Of a DNA stretch of 64,000 nucleotides, positions 10,060-18,004 are shown piece after piece. Location of the stretch: NCBI RefSeq assembly GCF_009720775.1, contig NZ_WNKW01000010.1, positions 16,574-80,573 of the forward strand, read 5' to 3'. The stretch is from Pseudoduganella danionis. Lineage in GTDB: Bacteria; Pseudomonadota; Gammaproteobacteria; Burkholderiales; Burkholderiaceae_D. How positions within the stretch are numbered: position 1 is the first letter of the stretch; each line of letters begins with the position of its first letter. The notes under the pieces were generated by a model. It made no database searches, had not been told where the DNA came from, and worked only from the letters and a program-made list of their open reading frames with translations. The translations under genes and the position numbers were made by a program.

Positions 10060-10680
10060 TCAAGCTCCCAACGCGTATTGAATGATGTTGACGGCAAAGC
10101 GGGTGTTATCGATCGCCAGCCAGCGTTTGTTGCGGAAGTCGTAATCCCACTCGCAACCGTAGTCCTTGTTACTGTACAAAAGCCGCACGCGGCCACCGAA
10201 TTCCACGGCCTTCAGATAATCGTGCACCAGATCGTCGCCCCAGCCGTTCAGCTCCACGCTGGTATTCGGCGGCCCGTCGAAATGGAAGAAGCTCGAATAC
10301 ACGGGATGGCTATTCGGTATCTTGTGCAGGGCTTTCGCGCCGAAGATACGGCCGATCTCGGCCTCGAACGATTTGGCAAACAGGCCATCGATATCGTGGT
10401 TGCAGTCATCCACGAACAGGAAACCGCCGCCACGGATGTAGCGCTCCAGATTGCGCCGCTCGGCCGGTGTGAACTGCACCAGCTTGTGGCCGGCGAAATA
10501 GCAGAACGGCGCTTCCAGCATTTTCGGATCGGATAGCGCGACGATGCGTTCAACGGGGTCCACCCGCAAGGTCGTGTATTCGACCAGCGAGTTGAGCACA
10601 TTGCTCGGCATGCGGATGTCCACATCCCAGTCGCCCGACTCGTAAGTCAGGCGGGTGAAATAAAAATCGTAACTGGCCAC
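10060..10680 (-). CDS. DUF4159 domain protein
   Basis: A 206-residue protein that is essentially one DUF4159 domain: an N-terminal FTRLTYESGDWDVD, a central YFAGHKLVQFTPAERRN and YIRGGGFLFVDDCNHD, HPVYSSFFHF, and a C-terminal NKDYGCEWDYD and INIIQYAL-like end. The fold is thought to be amidotransferase-like without a clear catalytic set. Many family members carry a signal peptide; this one starts directly with the domain and appears cytoplasmic, unless translation begins elsewhere. The start is GTG (10680) with GGGA 6 nt upstream, 18 nt after the tldE stop. DUF4159 genes commonly sit beside moxR, and here also beside tldD/E. Function unknown. Confidence 0.85.
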   Translation of the reverse strand: MASYDFYFTRLTYESGDWDVDIRMPSNVLNSLVEYTTLRVDPVERIVALSDPKMLEAPFCYFAGHKLVQFTPAERRNLERYIRGGGFLFVDDCNHDIDGLFAKSFEAEIGRIFGAKALHKIPNSHPVYSSFFHFDGPPNTSVELNGWGDDLVHDYLKAVEFGGRVRLLYSNKDYGCEWDYDFRNKRWLAIDNTRFAVNIIQYALGA

Positions 10681-10698
10681 GCTGTGTCCCGTGCTGCC

Positions 10699-12036
10699 TC
10701 AGACCGCGTCCGACAGCGAGGTGAAATTAAAGTCGCGCACCTTCATCGGCGGAATCAGCATCTGGAAGCGCACTTCGTCACCGCCTATCACCACCGGCTT
10801 GCCCAGCTCCTCGATATTGTTCAGCATCGATACGGGGCTTTCGTTGAAGCGGAAGTTCTTGATCGGGTGCTTGATCTTGCCGTTCTCGATGTAGAAAGTG
10901 CCGTCGCGGGTCAGACCCGTCAGCAGCAGCGATTGCGGATCGACCATGCGGATATACCAGGTGCGCGTCACCAGCACCCCCTTCTTGGTATTGGCGATCA
11001 GCTCCTCCGTAGACTTGCCGCCACCGGCCATGATCATATTGCCGTGCCGGCCGAACGCCTGCTGCCCCTGTTTGGCAGCCCAGAAACGCGTGTAGTCGAG
11101 CGAAGCGATCTGGCCGCCCTTGATCACATCCGTGCGGTGGCGCGCCAGCATGGAAGCACTGTCCCATGGCAGCACCGGCACTTCCGGATTCCACGGGTCG
11201 GCCCAGACATTCACCTGTTCGTCGAACAGCTTTTCACCGAGGCGGTTACCGCCGCCCTTCTTCGACAGGAAGCTGCGCCCCTCGTCGGCCTGACGTGCAT
11301 CGAACGCGCCGAACATGCGGCCTATGATTTCCGAGGTGGCGGCCGGTTCCAGTATCACCGTGTAGCGGCCCGGCTCCAGCGCCTTGGCTTCCACCGAGCG
11401 CAGGGCTTTTTCTATCGCGATCTCCGATGCTTCGCGCGCATTGAAGCGGCGCGCATCGGTAGCCGCACGGGTAGCCCAGCCGGAACCACGCCCATCTTCG
11501 GTGCGGGTGGTGACGGTGAAATCCAGATCAGTGTAGGTCTGATGGCCAAACACGCCATTCGAATTGGCGATGGTGGCGAAGCCCGTGTTATCGACAAAGA
11601 AGCCCGCTGCCACCAGCCCCTGCTTGCGGCAGGCGTTGATGCTGCTGGCCGCCACTTCGGCACGGTATTCGGGATCGATGGCTGCGCTAGCCTCGCTGAA
11701 AGTGGCGCTAGCCTTGTAGTCCTGCTGCGTGATAGCGGGCATGAACTCGGGATTTTCCGGTGCCAGCCGCGCCACGTCCTCGGCACGGCGCACGGCTTTT
11801 TCCAGCGACTTGTCATCGAACTCGTTGATCGACGCCGTGCCCTGACGCTTGCCAAACGCGACGCTAACGGTGAGCTGGGTATTCTCCACCAGCCCGGCCG
11901 TCGACACGCTGTTGCGCGCATAGCGGATATTGCCCTGGCGGCTGCCACTGATCTGCACGCGGCATTCATCGGCATGCGAATAGCCGATCACCTTGTCGCA
12001 GATACGCTTGGTTTCTTCCTGAGTCAAGATCTTCAT
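10699..12036 (-). CDS. TldE/PmbA-like protein, copy A
   Basis: A 445-residue member of the TldE (PmbA) family, close to the 450 residues of E. coli PmbA. TldE lacks the HExxxH metal motif and pairs with TldD to form a protease that opens a central chamber for unfolded peptides (microcin B17 and CcdA in E. coli). Visible features include the N-terminal QISGSRQGNIRYARNSVSTA and the C-terminal LTGLTRDGTFYIENGKIKHP. There is no signal peptide. The ATG is 3 nt after the tldD-A stop, with AGGA overlapping that stop, so synthesis is coupled. By eye it is about three quarters identical to copy B (13739-15076), showing a tandem duplication of the gene pair. Confidence 0.9.
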   Translation of the reverse strand: MKILTQEETKRICDKVIGYSHADECRVQISGSRQGNIRYARNSVSTAGLVENTQLTVSVAFGKRQGTASINEFDDKSLEKAVRRAEDVARLAPENPEFMPAITQQDYKASATFSEASAAIDPEYRAEVAASSINACRKQGLVAAGFFVDNTGFATIANSNGVFGHQTYTDLDFTVTTRTEDGRGSGWATRAATDARRFNAREASEIAIEKALRSVEAKALEPGRYTVILEPAATSEIIGRMFGAFDARQADEGRSFLSKKGGGNRLGEKLFDEQVNVWADPWNPEVPVLPWDSASMLARHRTDVIKGGQIASLDYTRFWAAKQGQQAFGRHGNMIMAGGGKSTEELIANTKKGVLVTRTWYIRMVDPQSLLLTGLTRDGTFYIENGKIKHPIKNFRFNESPVSMLNNIEELGKPVVIGGDEVRFQMLIPPMKVRDFNFTSLSDAV

Positions 12037-12039
12037 GGC

Positions 12040-13677
12040 TTATCCTATCTTGCGGGCAGTGTTGATGACATTGATACCGTTGAAGCGCGTGGTGGGCGAA
12101 CCATGCGAGACAGCGCTGACCTGACTAGGCTGGCCTTTGCCGTCGAAGAAGGACCCGCCCATGCGCCAGTCGCGCTCATCGCACAGGGCCGAACAGGCAT
12201 TCCAGAACTCCTGGGTGTTCGACTGGTAGGCCACGTCTTCGATAGGGTTGGTGATTTTGCCGTTCTTGATTTCGAAGTACAACTGGCCGCCGAACTGGAA
12301 GTTGTAGCGCTGCTGGTCGATCGAATACGAGCCGCGGCCGAGGATGTAGATGCCTTTCTTGACGTCCTTGACCATTTCGTCGGGCGTCAGTTTTTGTTTG
12401 CCTGCTTCCAGCGAAACGTTAGGCATGCGCTGGAACTGCACGCTGCTCCAGCTATCGGCATATGAGCAGCCATGCGATTCCTTCTCGCCGATGATGGCCG
12501 CCTGATCGCGCGTGGCCTGGTAGTTCACGAGAATACCGTTGCGTATGATGTCCCAGCGTTTGGACGGCACGCCTTCATCATCGTAGCCCACGCAGCCGAG
12601 CGAACCGGGCGTAGTCTTGTCGGCGACGAAGTTGACGATATCCGAGCCGTACTTGAAATTCTTGGTACGCCATTTGTCGAGCGTAGCGAAGCTGGTACCG
12701 GCGTAGTTGGCTTCGTAGCCCAGCACGCGATCGAGTTCGGTGGCGTGACCGACTGATTCGTGGATGGTCAGGAACAGGTGCTCGGGCGACAGCACCAGAT
12801 CGTATTTGCCCGGTTCGACGGATTTGGCGCTCAGCTTCTCGCGCGCCTGACGGCCCGCTGCACGCGCATCTTCGATCAGATCGTAAGCGCCCTTGTACAG
12901 CGTGGTGACGCCGCCGGCAGCGGCGACCTTGTTGGCCGGCTTGGCATCGAAGAATTCATAGCCCATGCTGGCCGGCGAAGACAGGCCGTCACGGGTACGG
13001 AAACGGTTGGTGGCTTTATCGACGGCGGTTGCCGTCAATGGCGACCACAGACGGTGGATATCCTGATCGATATAGGAACCATCAGTGGAGGCAAAATACT
13101 TCTGCTGATTTACCTGGAACAGATTGGCCGCCATGAAGCTGGCCCCGGCTTCCAGGCCGGCCTTGTTGGCCGCGATCAGCATCTCGGCCTTTTCCTTGAT
13201 GGGCACCGTACGCCAGTCCTTTTTGAATGGCGTAGCCCACGCTACTTCGCCCACGCCTTTGACGGGCGCCAGCACCACAGGCTCAGTCTGCAGCTTGGCA
13301 TTGGCACGGGCTATCGCCACCGCCTGGCGTGCCGCCGCCACCACCGAGTCGGGCGTCATCACATTGGTCGAACAGAAGCCGTAAGCGCCGTTGGCGATCA
13401 CGCGCACACCGACACCGGACGATTCCGTGTTGACGATGTTTTCCACATTCAGATCGCGCGTGGTGAGGAACTGGTTCAGGTAGCGCCCTATGCGTACGTC
13501 GCAATAACTGGCACCGGCCTGCGTGGCCGCGTTCATGGCCGCATCGGCCAGCGCTTTCTTGAACTGCAGCGCCATCGGGTTGAGCAGCTCTTCCGCGGCG
13601 ATGGCATGGCCGAACACCGGTATCAGCAGGCTACCGCCAGCGGCAGCGCTTATCTTGAGAAATGAACGTCGTTCCAC
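12040..13677 (-). CDS. TldD-like metalloprotease with twin-arginine signal, copy A
   Basis: A 545-residue TldD family protein. The zinc motif HESVGH (residues 306-311, HExxxH) is intact, followed by ATELDRVLGYEANYAGTSF. A conserved CDERDW cysteine near the C-terminus is a candidate third ligand. The first 28 residues form a Tat-type signal: ERRSFLK followed by a mild hydrophobic stretch and an AIAAEE cleavage-like site, so the enzyme should be exported folded. E. coli TldD has no such signal and is cytosolic. The start is GTG (13677) with AGGGAG 5 nt upstream. It is followed at once by its tldE partner. By eye about three quarters identical to copy B and exactly the same length. Confidence 0.9.
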   Translation of the reverse strand: MERRSFLKISAAAGGSLLIPVFGHAIAAEELLNPMALQFKKALADAAMNAATQAGASYCDVRIGRYLNQFLTTRDLNVENIVNTESSGVGVRVIANGAYGFCSTNVMTPDSVVAAARQAVAIARANAKLQTEPVVLAPVKGVGEVAWATPFKKDWRTVPIKEKAEMLIAANKAGLEAGASFMAANLFQVNQQKYFASTDGSYIDQDIHRLWSPLTATAVDKATNRFRTRDGLSSPASMGYEFFDAKPANKVAAAGGVTTLYKGAYDLIEDARAAGRQAREKLSAKSVEPGKYDLVLSPEHLFLTIHESVGHATELDRVLGYEANYAGTSFATLDKWRTKNFKYGSDIVNFVADKTTPGSLGCVGYDDEGVPSKRWDIIRNGILVNYQATRDQAAIIGEKESHGCSYADSWSSVQFQRMPNVSLEAGKQKLTPDEMVKDVKKGIYILGRGSYSIDQQRYNFQFGGQLYFEIKNGKITNPIEDVAYQSNTQEFWNACSALCDERDWRMGGSFFDGKGQPSQVSAVSHGSPTTRFNGINVINTARKIG

Positions 13678-13700
13678 AATAACTCCCTGAAATGAAAACA

Positions 13701-13722
13701 GGGCCGGAATGGCTTCCGGCCC
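13701..13722 (-). terminator. Terminator-like hairpin between the two tld pairs
   Basis: A perfect 9-bp GC-rich stem (GGGCCGGAA / TTCCGGCCC, 4-nt loop) lies in the 61-bp spacer between tldE-B and tldD-A. On the minus-strand transcript it is followed by TGTTTTCATTTC, a moderately U-rich run. It could partly terminate transcription after the upstream pair, or stabilise the 3' end of that part of the mRNA. Whether it terminates is not known. Confidence 0.5.
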
Positions 13723-13738
13723 CGGCTACTACCCAGCT

Positions 13739-15076
13739 TTATACGGCATCCGACAGCGACGTGAAGTTGAAGTCACGTACCTTCATGGCCGGAATCAAGA
13801 GCTGGAACTGCGACTCGTCACCCGACAGGATTTCCGGACGGCCCAGCTCTTCGATGTTGTTCAACATCGTGACGGGGCTTTCGTTGAAGCGGAAGTTCTT
13901 GATCGGGTGCTTGATCTTGCCGTTCTCGATGTAGAACGTACCGTCGCGGGTCAGGCCCGTCAGCAGCACCGATTGCGGATCGACCATGCGGATGTACCAG
14001 GTACGAGTGACCAGCACACCCTTCTTGGTATTGGCGATCAGCTCTTCGGTCGACTTGCTGGTACCGGCCATGATGATGTTGCCGGGCGTGCCCACGGCAC
14101 GCTTGCCCTGCTTCTTGGCCCAGTAAGTCGAGTAATCGAGGTTGGCCACTTTGCCGCCCTTGATGATGTCCTGACGTTCGCGCGCCAGCAGGCTGCGGCC
14201 ATCCCATGGCAGCACGGCCACATCCTTGTCCCACGGGTCGGACCAGACATTTACCTGCTCGTCGAACAGCTTCTCGCCCAGACGGTTGCCGCCGCCTTTC
14301 TTGGACAGGAAGCTGCGGCCTTCGTCGGCCTGACGCGCATCGAAGCCGGAGAACATAAAGCCCAGCAGGTCCGAAGTCGCAGCCGGCTCCAGAATCACCG
14401 TGTAGCGGCCTGGTTCCAGTGCCTTGGCATCGACCGAGCGCAGGGCTTTTTCGATCGCCACATTCGACGCTTCGCGTGCATCGAACTTGTTGACGTCGCC
14501 CACGCTGCGCTTGGCCCAGCCCGAACCGCGGCCATCTTCGGTACGCACGGTGACGGTGAAGTCCAGCCCCGTATCGCGCTGGAAGCCGAACACGCCTTTC
14601 GAGTTGGCCACGGCATTGAAGGTGGCGTTATCGCTGAAGAAACCGGCAGCTACCAGCTTGTTCTTCTTGCTGTTCTCGATGCTGTAGGCGGCCACCTGGG
14701 CACGGAATTCAGGATCGATATCGGCCGTCTTCTGGAAGAAGGTTTCGCTGGCGCGGAAAACCTGCTTGTCCGGGGTAGGCATGAACTCCGGATTTTCCGG
14801 TGCCAGCTTGGCCAGATCTTCCGCGCGGCGCACGGCTTTTTCCAGCGACTTGTCATCGAACTCGTTGATGGTGGCCGTGCCCTGCTTCTTGCCGAAGGCG
14901 ACCGATACCACCAACTGGGTATCTTCGATCAGACCGGCCGTGGAGACGGCATTGCGCGCGTAGCGGATATTGCCCTTGCGGCTGCCGTTGATATTCACTT
15001 CGCACTGGTCAGCCGTGGAATAGGACAGCACCTTGTCGCAAATCTGTTTTGCTTCTTCTTGACTCAAATTCTTCAT
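13739..15076 (-). CDS. TldE/PmbA-like protein, copy B
   Basis: A 445-residue TldE-family protein, the second copy. Key stretches match copy A: INGSRKGNIRYARNAVSTA near the N-terminus, FDDKSLEKAVRRAEDLAKL, and LTGLTRDGTFYIENGKIKHP near the end. It has no HExxxH motif and no signal peptide, as expected for the non-catalytic half of the TldD/TldE heterodimer. The ATG at 15076 has GGAG with 8 nt spacing and follows the tldD-B stop by 17 nt. Downstream, a strong hairpin (13701-13722) precedes the second pair. Its partner TldD-B carries an export signal, so either this protein stays in the cytosol or it is exported bound to TldD. Confidence 0.9.
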   Translation of the reverse strand: MKNLSQEEAKQICDKVLSYSTADQCEVNINGSRKGNIRYARNAVSTAGLIEDTQLVVSVAFGKKQGTATINEFDDKSLEKAVRRAEDLAKLAPENPEFMPTPDKQVFRASETFFQKTADIDPEFRAQVAAYSIENSKKNKLVAAGFFSDNATFNAVANSKGVFGFQRDTGLDFTVTVRTEDGRGSGWAKRSVGDVNKFDAREASNVAIEKALRSVDAKALEPGRYTVILEPAATSDLLGFMFSGFDARQADEGRSFLSKKGGGNRLGEKLFDEQVNVWSDPWDKDVAVLPWDGRSLLARERQDIIKGGKVANLDYSTYWAKKQGKRAVGTPGNIIMAGTSKSTEELIANTKKGVLVTRTWYIRMVDPQSVLLTGLTRDGTFYIENGKIKHPIKNFRFNESPVTMLNNIEELGRPEILSGDESQFQLLIPAMKVRDFNFTSLSDAV

Positions 15077-15093
15077 CTCGTGATCTCCAGGGC

Positions 15094-16731
15094 TTAGCCG
15101 ATTTTGCGTGCGGTGTTAATGACGTTGATGCCGTTGAAGCGCGTGGTACTTGCGCCGTGCGACACCACCGAAACCTGCGACGGCTGTCCCTTACCATCGA
15201 AGAAGGAACCGCCCATGCGCCAGTCGCGCTCGTCGCAGATGCCCACGCAGGCATTCCAGAACTCCTGGGTATTCGATTGATAGGCCACGTCTTCCAGCAT
15301 CTGGCCAATCTTGCCATCCTTGATTTCGTAGTACAACTGGCCGCCAAACTGGAAGTTGTAGCGCTGCTGGTCGATCGAGAAGGAACCGTCGCCGACGATG
15401 TAGATGCCCTTCTTGACGTCCTTGATCATTTCGTCCGGCGTCAGCTTCTTCTTGCCTGCGGACAGAGAGACGTTAGGCATACGCTGGAACTGCACGCTGC
15501 TCCAGTTATCGGCGTACGAGCAGCCGTGCGACTCTTTCTCGCCGATGATGTGAGCCTGATCGCGCGTGGCCTGATAGTTGACCAGAATACCGTCCTTGAT
15601 GATGTCCCAGCGCTTGCACTTGACGCCTTCATCGTCGTAGCCCACATTGCCGAGCGAGCCCGGGGTGGTCTTGTCGGCCACAATGTTGACGTGCTCGGAA
15701 CCGTATTTGAAGGTCTTGCTCTGCCACTTATCCAGCGTGGCGAAGCTGGTGCCGGCGTAGTTGGCTTCGTAGCCAAGCACGCGATCGAGTTCGGTCGGGT
15801 GGCCGACCGATTCGTGGATGGTCAGCCACAGGTGTTCCGGTGACAGCACCAGATCATATTTGCCCGGCTCGACGGATTTGGCTGTCAGCTTGGCCTTAGC
15901 CTGCTTGCCGGCCGCGCGCGCATCTTCGATCAGGTCGTAGGACTTGGTGTACAGCGTGGTCACGCCACCAGCCGCCTTGATCTTGTGCTCGGGACGCGCA
16001 TCGAGGTATTCATAACCCATGCCGACCGGCGCCGACAGGCCCTGACGCGAGCGGAACTTGTTGGTCTTCTGGTCCACGGCAGTCGCGAAGACGGGCATCC
16101 ACAGGCGGTGCATATCCTGATCGATGTAGGAGCCATCGGTGGAAGCGAAGTACTTCTGCTGGTTCACCTGGAACAGCAGCGACTGCATGAAGTTGGCACC
16201 GCCTTCCATGCCGGCCTTGTTGGCGGCGATCAGCAGTTCAGCCTTCTCCTTGATCGGCACGGTGCGCCAGTCCTTGACGATAGGCGTGGCCCACGCCACT
16301 TCGCCCACGCCTTTGACAGGCGCCAGGATCAGCGGCTCGGTCTGCAGTTTGGCATTGGCCTTGGCGATCGCCACGGCCTGACGCGCGGCAGCCGCCACGC
16401 CGTCGGCGCTCATGTCATTGGTCGCAGCAAAGCCGTAGGCACCACCAGCGATCACGCGGATACCGACACCGGCCGATTCCGTGTTGACCACGTTTTCCAC
16501 ATTCAGATCACGCGTGGTGATGAACTGGTTCAGATAGCGCCCTACCCGCACGTCGCAGTAGGAGGCGCCGGCCTGGGTTGCCGCCGTCATGGCGGTATCG
16601 GCCAGCATCTTCTTGAATTGCAGGGCGACTGGCTTGAGCAGATCTTCTGCCGCAATCGCGCGGCCGAAGGCGGGCAACAGCATGGTGCCCAGCGCCAGAC
16701 TACTTATATTGAGGAATGCACGTCGTTCCAT
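15094..16731 (-). CDS. TldD-like metalloprotease with twin-arginine signal, copy B (first gene of the operon)
   Basis: A 545-residue TldD homologue with HESVGH (306-311) followed by PTELDRVLGYEANYAG, and the C-terminal CDERDWRMGGSFFDGKG segment. Its N-terminus, ERRAFLN plus a hydrophobic stretch and AIAAED, again looks like a Tat signal; the N after FL departs slightly from the ideal FLK. The ATG at 16731 has GGAG 5 nt upstream. It is the promoter-proximal gene of a ten-gene minus-strand run ending at 3274. The divergent spacer upstream contains an 11-bp-phased repeat array. As in copy A, the metalloprotease function follows from family knowledge and an intact motif; the substrate is unknown. 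Confidence 0.9.
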   Translation of the reverse strand: MERRAFLNISSLALGTMLLPAFGRAIAAEDLLKPVALQFKKMLADTAMTAATQAGASYCDVRVGRYLNQFITTRDLNVENVVNTESAGVGIRVIAGGAYGFAATNDMSADGVAAAARQAVAIAKANAKLQTEPLILAPVKGVGEVAWATPIVKDWRTVPIKEKAELLIAANKAGMEGGANFMQSLLFQVNQQKYFASTDGSYIDQDMHRLWMPVFATAVDQKTNKFRSRQGLSAPVGMGYEYLDARPEHKIKAAGGVTTLYTKSYDLIEDARAAGKQAKAKLTAKSVEPGKYDLVLSPEHLWLTIHESVGHPTELDRVLGYEANYAGTSFATLDKWQSKTFKYGSEHVNIVADKTTPGSLGNVGYDDEGVKCKRWDIIKDGILVNYQATRDQAHIIGEKESHGCSYADNWSSVQFQRMPNVSLSAGKKKLTPDEMIKDVKKGIYIVGDGSFSIDQQRYNFQFGGQLYYEIKDGKIGQMLEDVAYQSNTQEFWNACVGICDERDWRMGGSFFDGKGQPSQVSVVSHGASTTRFNGINVINTARKIG

Positions 16732-16965
16732 CGTATCTCCAGATTGTCACAACTAGGTTGGGAAGACTGGCCTGCTGGCCGCGGCTAGAGTTTTGCTCCG
16801 CCGCTTTCTACGTTCTACTGCACCTGACATATCCGCCGCTGTAATGGCTGGTAATGCAATCTTAGCGCCAGATTAAGCTACGGTACAGGCAAAATATGTG
16901 CCATCGATTGCAGGACGCAATCTGCTGGTAGGCGCGGCTGAAACCGGTCATTTGAGCGGCGCCGG

Positions 16966-17004
16966 TGTCCGCAAACTGTCCGGCCAGTGTCCGCCCGGTG
17001 TCCG
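16966..17004. repeat. Four TGTCCG direct repeats at exact 11-bp spacing
   Basis: TGTCCG occurs at 16966, 16977, 16988 and 16999, each start exactly 11 bp from the last. Two copies are extended to GGTGTCCG. All copies therefore face the same side of the helix, the pattern of a direct-repeat operator for a DNA-binding protein such as an OmpR-type response regulator. The array ends 34 bp before a possible -35 at 17038. The regulator is unknown. Confidence 0.6.
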
Positions 17005-17037
17005 ATAAAATACCCGGGCCACTCTAGTGGTATTTAC

Positions 17038-17066
17038 TTGACCTTACGACAAGCTTGGCCGATCAT
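17038..17066 (+). promoter_or_regulatory. Possible sigma-70 promoter of the methyltransferase gene
   Basis: TTGACC (17038-17043) and GATCAT (17061-17066) are separated by 17 bp; matches to consensus are 5/6 and 4/6. The distance to the start codon at 17122 is reasonable. This is a motif call only. Confidence 0.35.
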
Positions 17067-17121
17067 CGCGCTGGACGCGCTACGGCGTGTCACCCGATAC
17101 TGCAACCCGAGGAGACTTCGC

Positions 17122-17943
17122 ATGAAACGTTCCATCCTGTCGGCACTGGCAAGCACGCTGCTGTTCTGCGCTGCCACCGGTGCCACCGCTGCAGAAGACG
17201 CGGCACTCAAGGCGGCCATCGCCGCACCATCGCGCACGCCGGAAAACGTCGCACGCGACGTCTACCGCCACCCGTATGAAACGCTGAACTTCTTGGGCAT
17301 CCAGCCCGGCATGACGGTGGTGGAACTGGCTCCGGGCGGCGGCTGGTACACGGAGATACTGGCACCGTATCTGCGCGAGCGCGGCAAGCTGATTGCAGCC
17401 GGCTCTGATCTGGCAGCACCCGGCGAAGCCGAGCGCAAATCGGCCGAGCGCTTTCTGGCCCGTCTGAACACCAAGCCCGAGGTGTACAACAAGGTCGCGC
17501 TGGGCGTGTTCGTTCCGTCGCGCGGCGCGTACGCATTTGCACCGGCTGGCAGCGTGGACATGGTGCTGACCTTCCGTAACATCCACAACTGGATGCCGAC
17601 CGGCCCCGATAATCTGAAAGTACTGTTCGGCAGCGTCTACACCAGCCTGAAAAAAGGCGGCGTGTTCGGCATCGTCGAGCACCGTCTGCCCGACAGCAAA
17701 GTGCAGGATGCGTCGGCCAGCAGCGGCTATATGCACGAGAAGTATGTGATCGGTCTGGCCGAAGCAGCGGGCTTCAAGCTGGCCGCCAAGTCGGAAGTCA
17801 ACGCCAACCCGAAAGATACGGCCGACCACAAAGGCGGCGTATGGGCGCTGCCGCCGACCTATACCAACAAGGATGAGGACCGCGCCAAGTATCAGGCCAT
17901 AGGCGAAAGCGACCGCATGACCCTGAAGTTCGTCAAACCTTAA
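17122..17943 (+). CDS. SAM-dependent methyltransferase-like protein with signal peptide
   Basis: A 273-residue protein. The first 22 residues form a classic Sec signal (two basic residues, hydrophobic core, ATGATAAED cleavage region). The mature part is a class I methyltransferase fold: MTVVELAPGGGWYTEIL is motif I (SAM-binding glycine loop), SVDMVLTFRNIHNW corresponds to motif IV, and LKKGGVFGIVEHR to the following strand. It resembles the predicted methyltransferases grouped as COG4798. Export is puzzling because SAM is not known to be available in the periplasm. The ATG at 17122 has GAGGAG with 7 nt spacing, so the signal-bearing start is well supported. It is divergent from the tld operon and convergent with the chemotaxis operon. 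Confidence 0.85.
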   Translation: MKRSILSALASTLLFCAATGATAAEDAALKAAIAAPSRTPENVARDVYRHPYETLNFLGIQPGMTVVELAPGGGWYTEILAPYLRERGKLIAAGSDLAAPGEAERKSAERFLARLNTKPEVYNKVALGVFVPSRGAYAFAPAGSVDMVLTFRNIHNWMPTGPDNLKVLFGSVYTSLKKGGVFGIVEHRLPDSKVQDASASSGYMHEKYVIGLAEAAGFKLAAKSEVNANPKDTADHKGGVWALPPTYTNKDEDRAKYQAIGESDRMTLKFVKP

Positions 17944-18004
17944 AACGGCCAACGGGCGGCACTGACGGCCTATGCCGCCAGTCCGCCTGCGCGCAGGGTT
18001 TCCG

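Larger units (their letters stand above)
16732..17121. promoter_or_regulatory. 390-bp divergent regulatory region (tld operon / methyltransferase)
   Basis: No coding frame is supported here. The region must hold the start of the minus-strand tld operon and of the plus-strand methyltransferase gene. The most distinct content is an array of four TGTCCG repeats (16966-17004) and a possible plus-strand promoter (17038-17066). I see no clear minus-strand -35/-10 pair. Confidence 0.6.

Noticed and set aside
10684..15843. Long plus-strand open frames opposite the tldD/tldE genes
   Set aside because: The opposite strand encodes intact, recognisable TldD/TldE proteins with ribosome sites; the plus-strand frames repeat because the genes are duplicated, not because they are real genes.
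17955..17979. Bidirectional terminator between the methyltransferase and cheW genes
   Set aside because: A 7-bp inverted repeat with an 11-nt loop is present, but there is no T run on either side; it is too weak to call.
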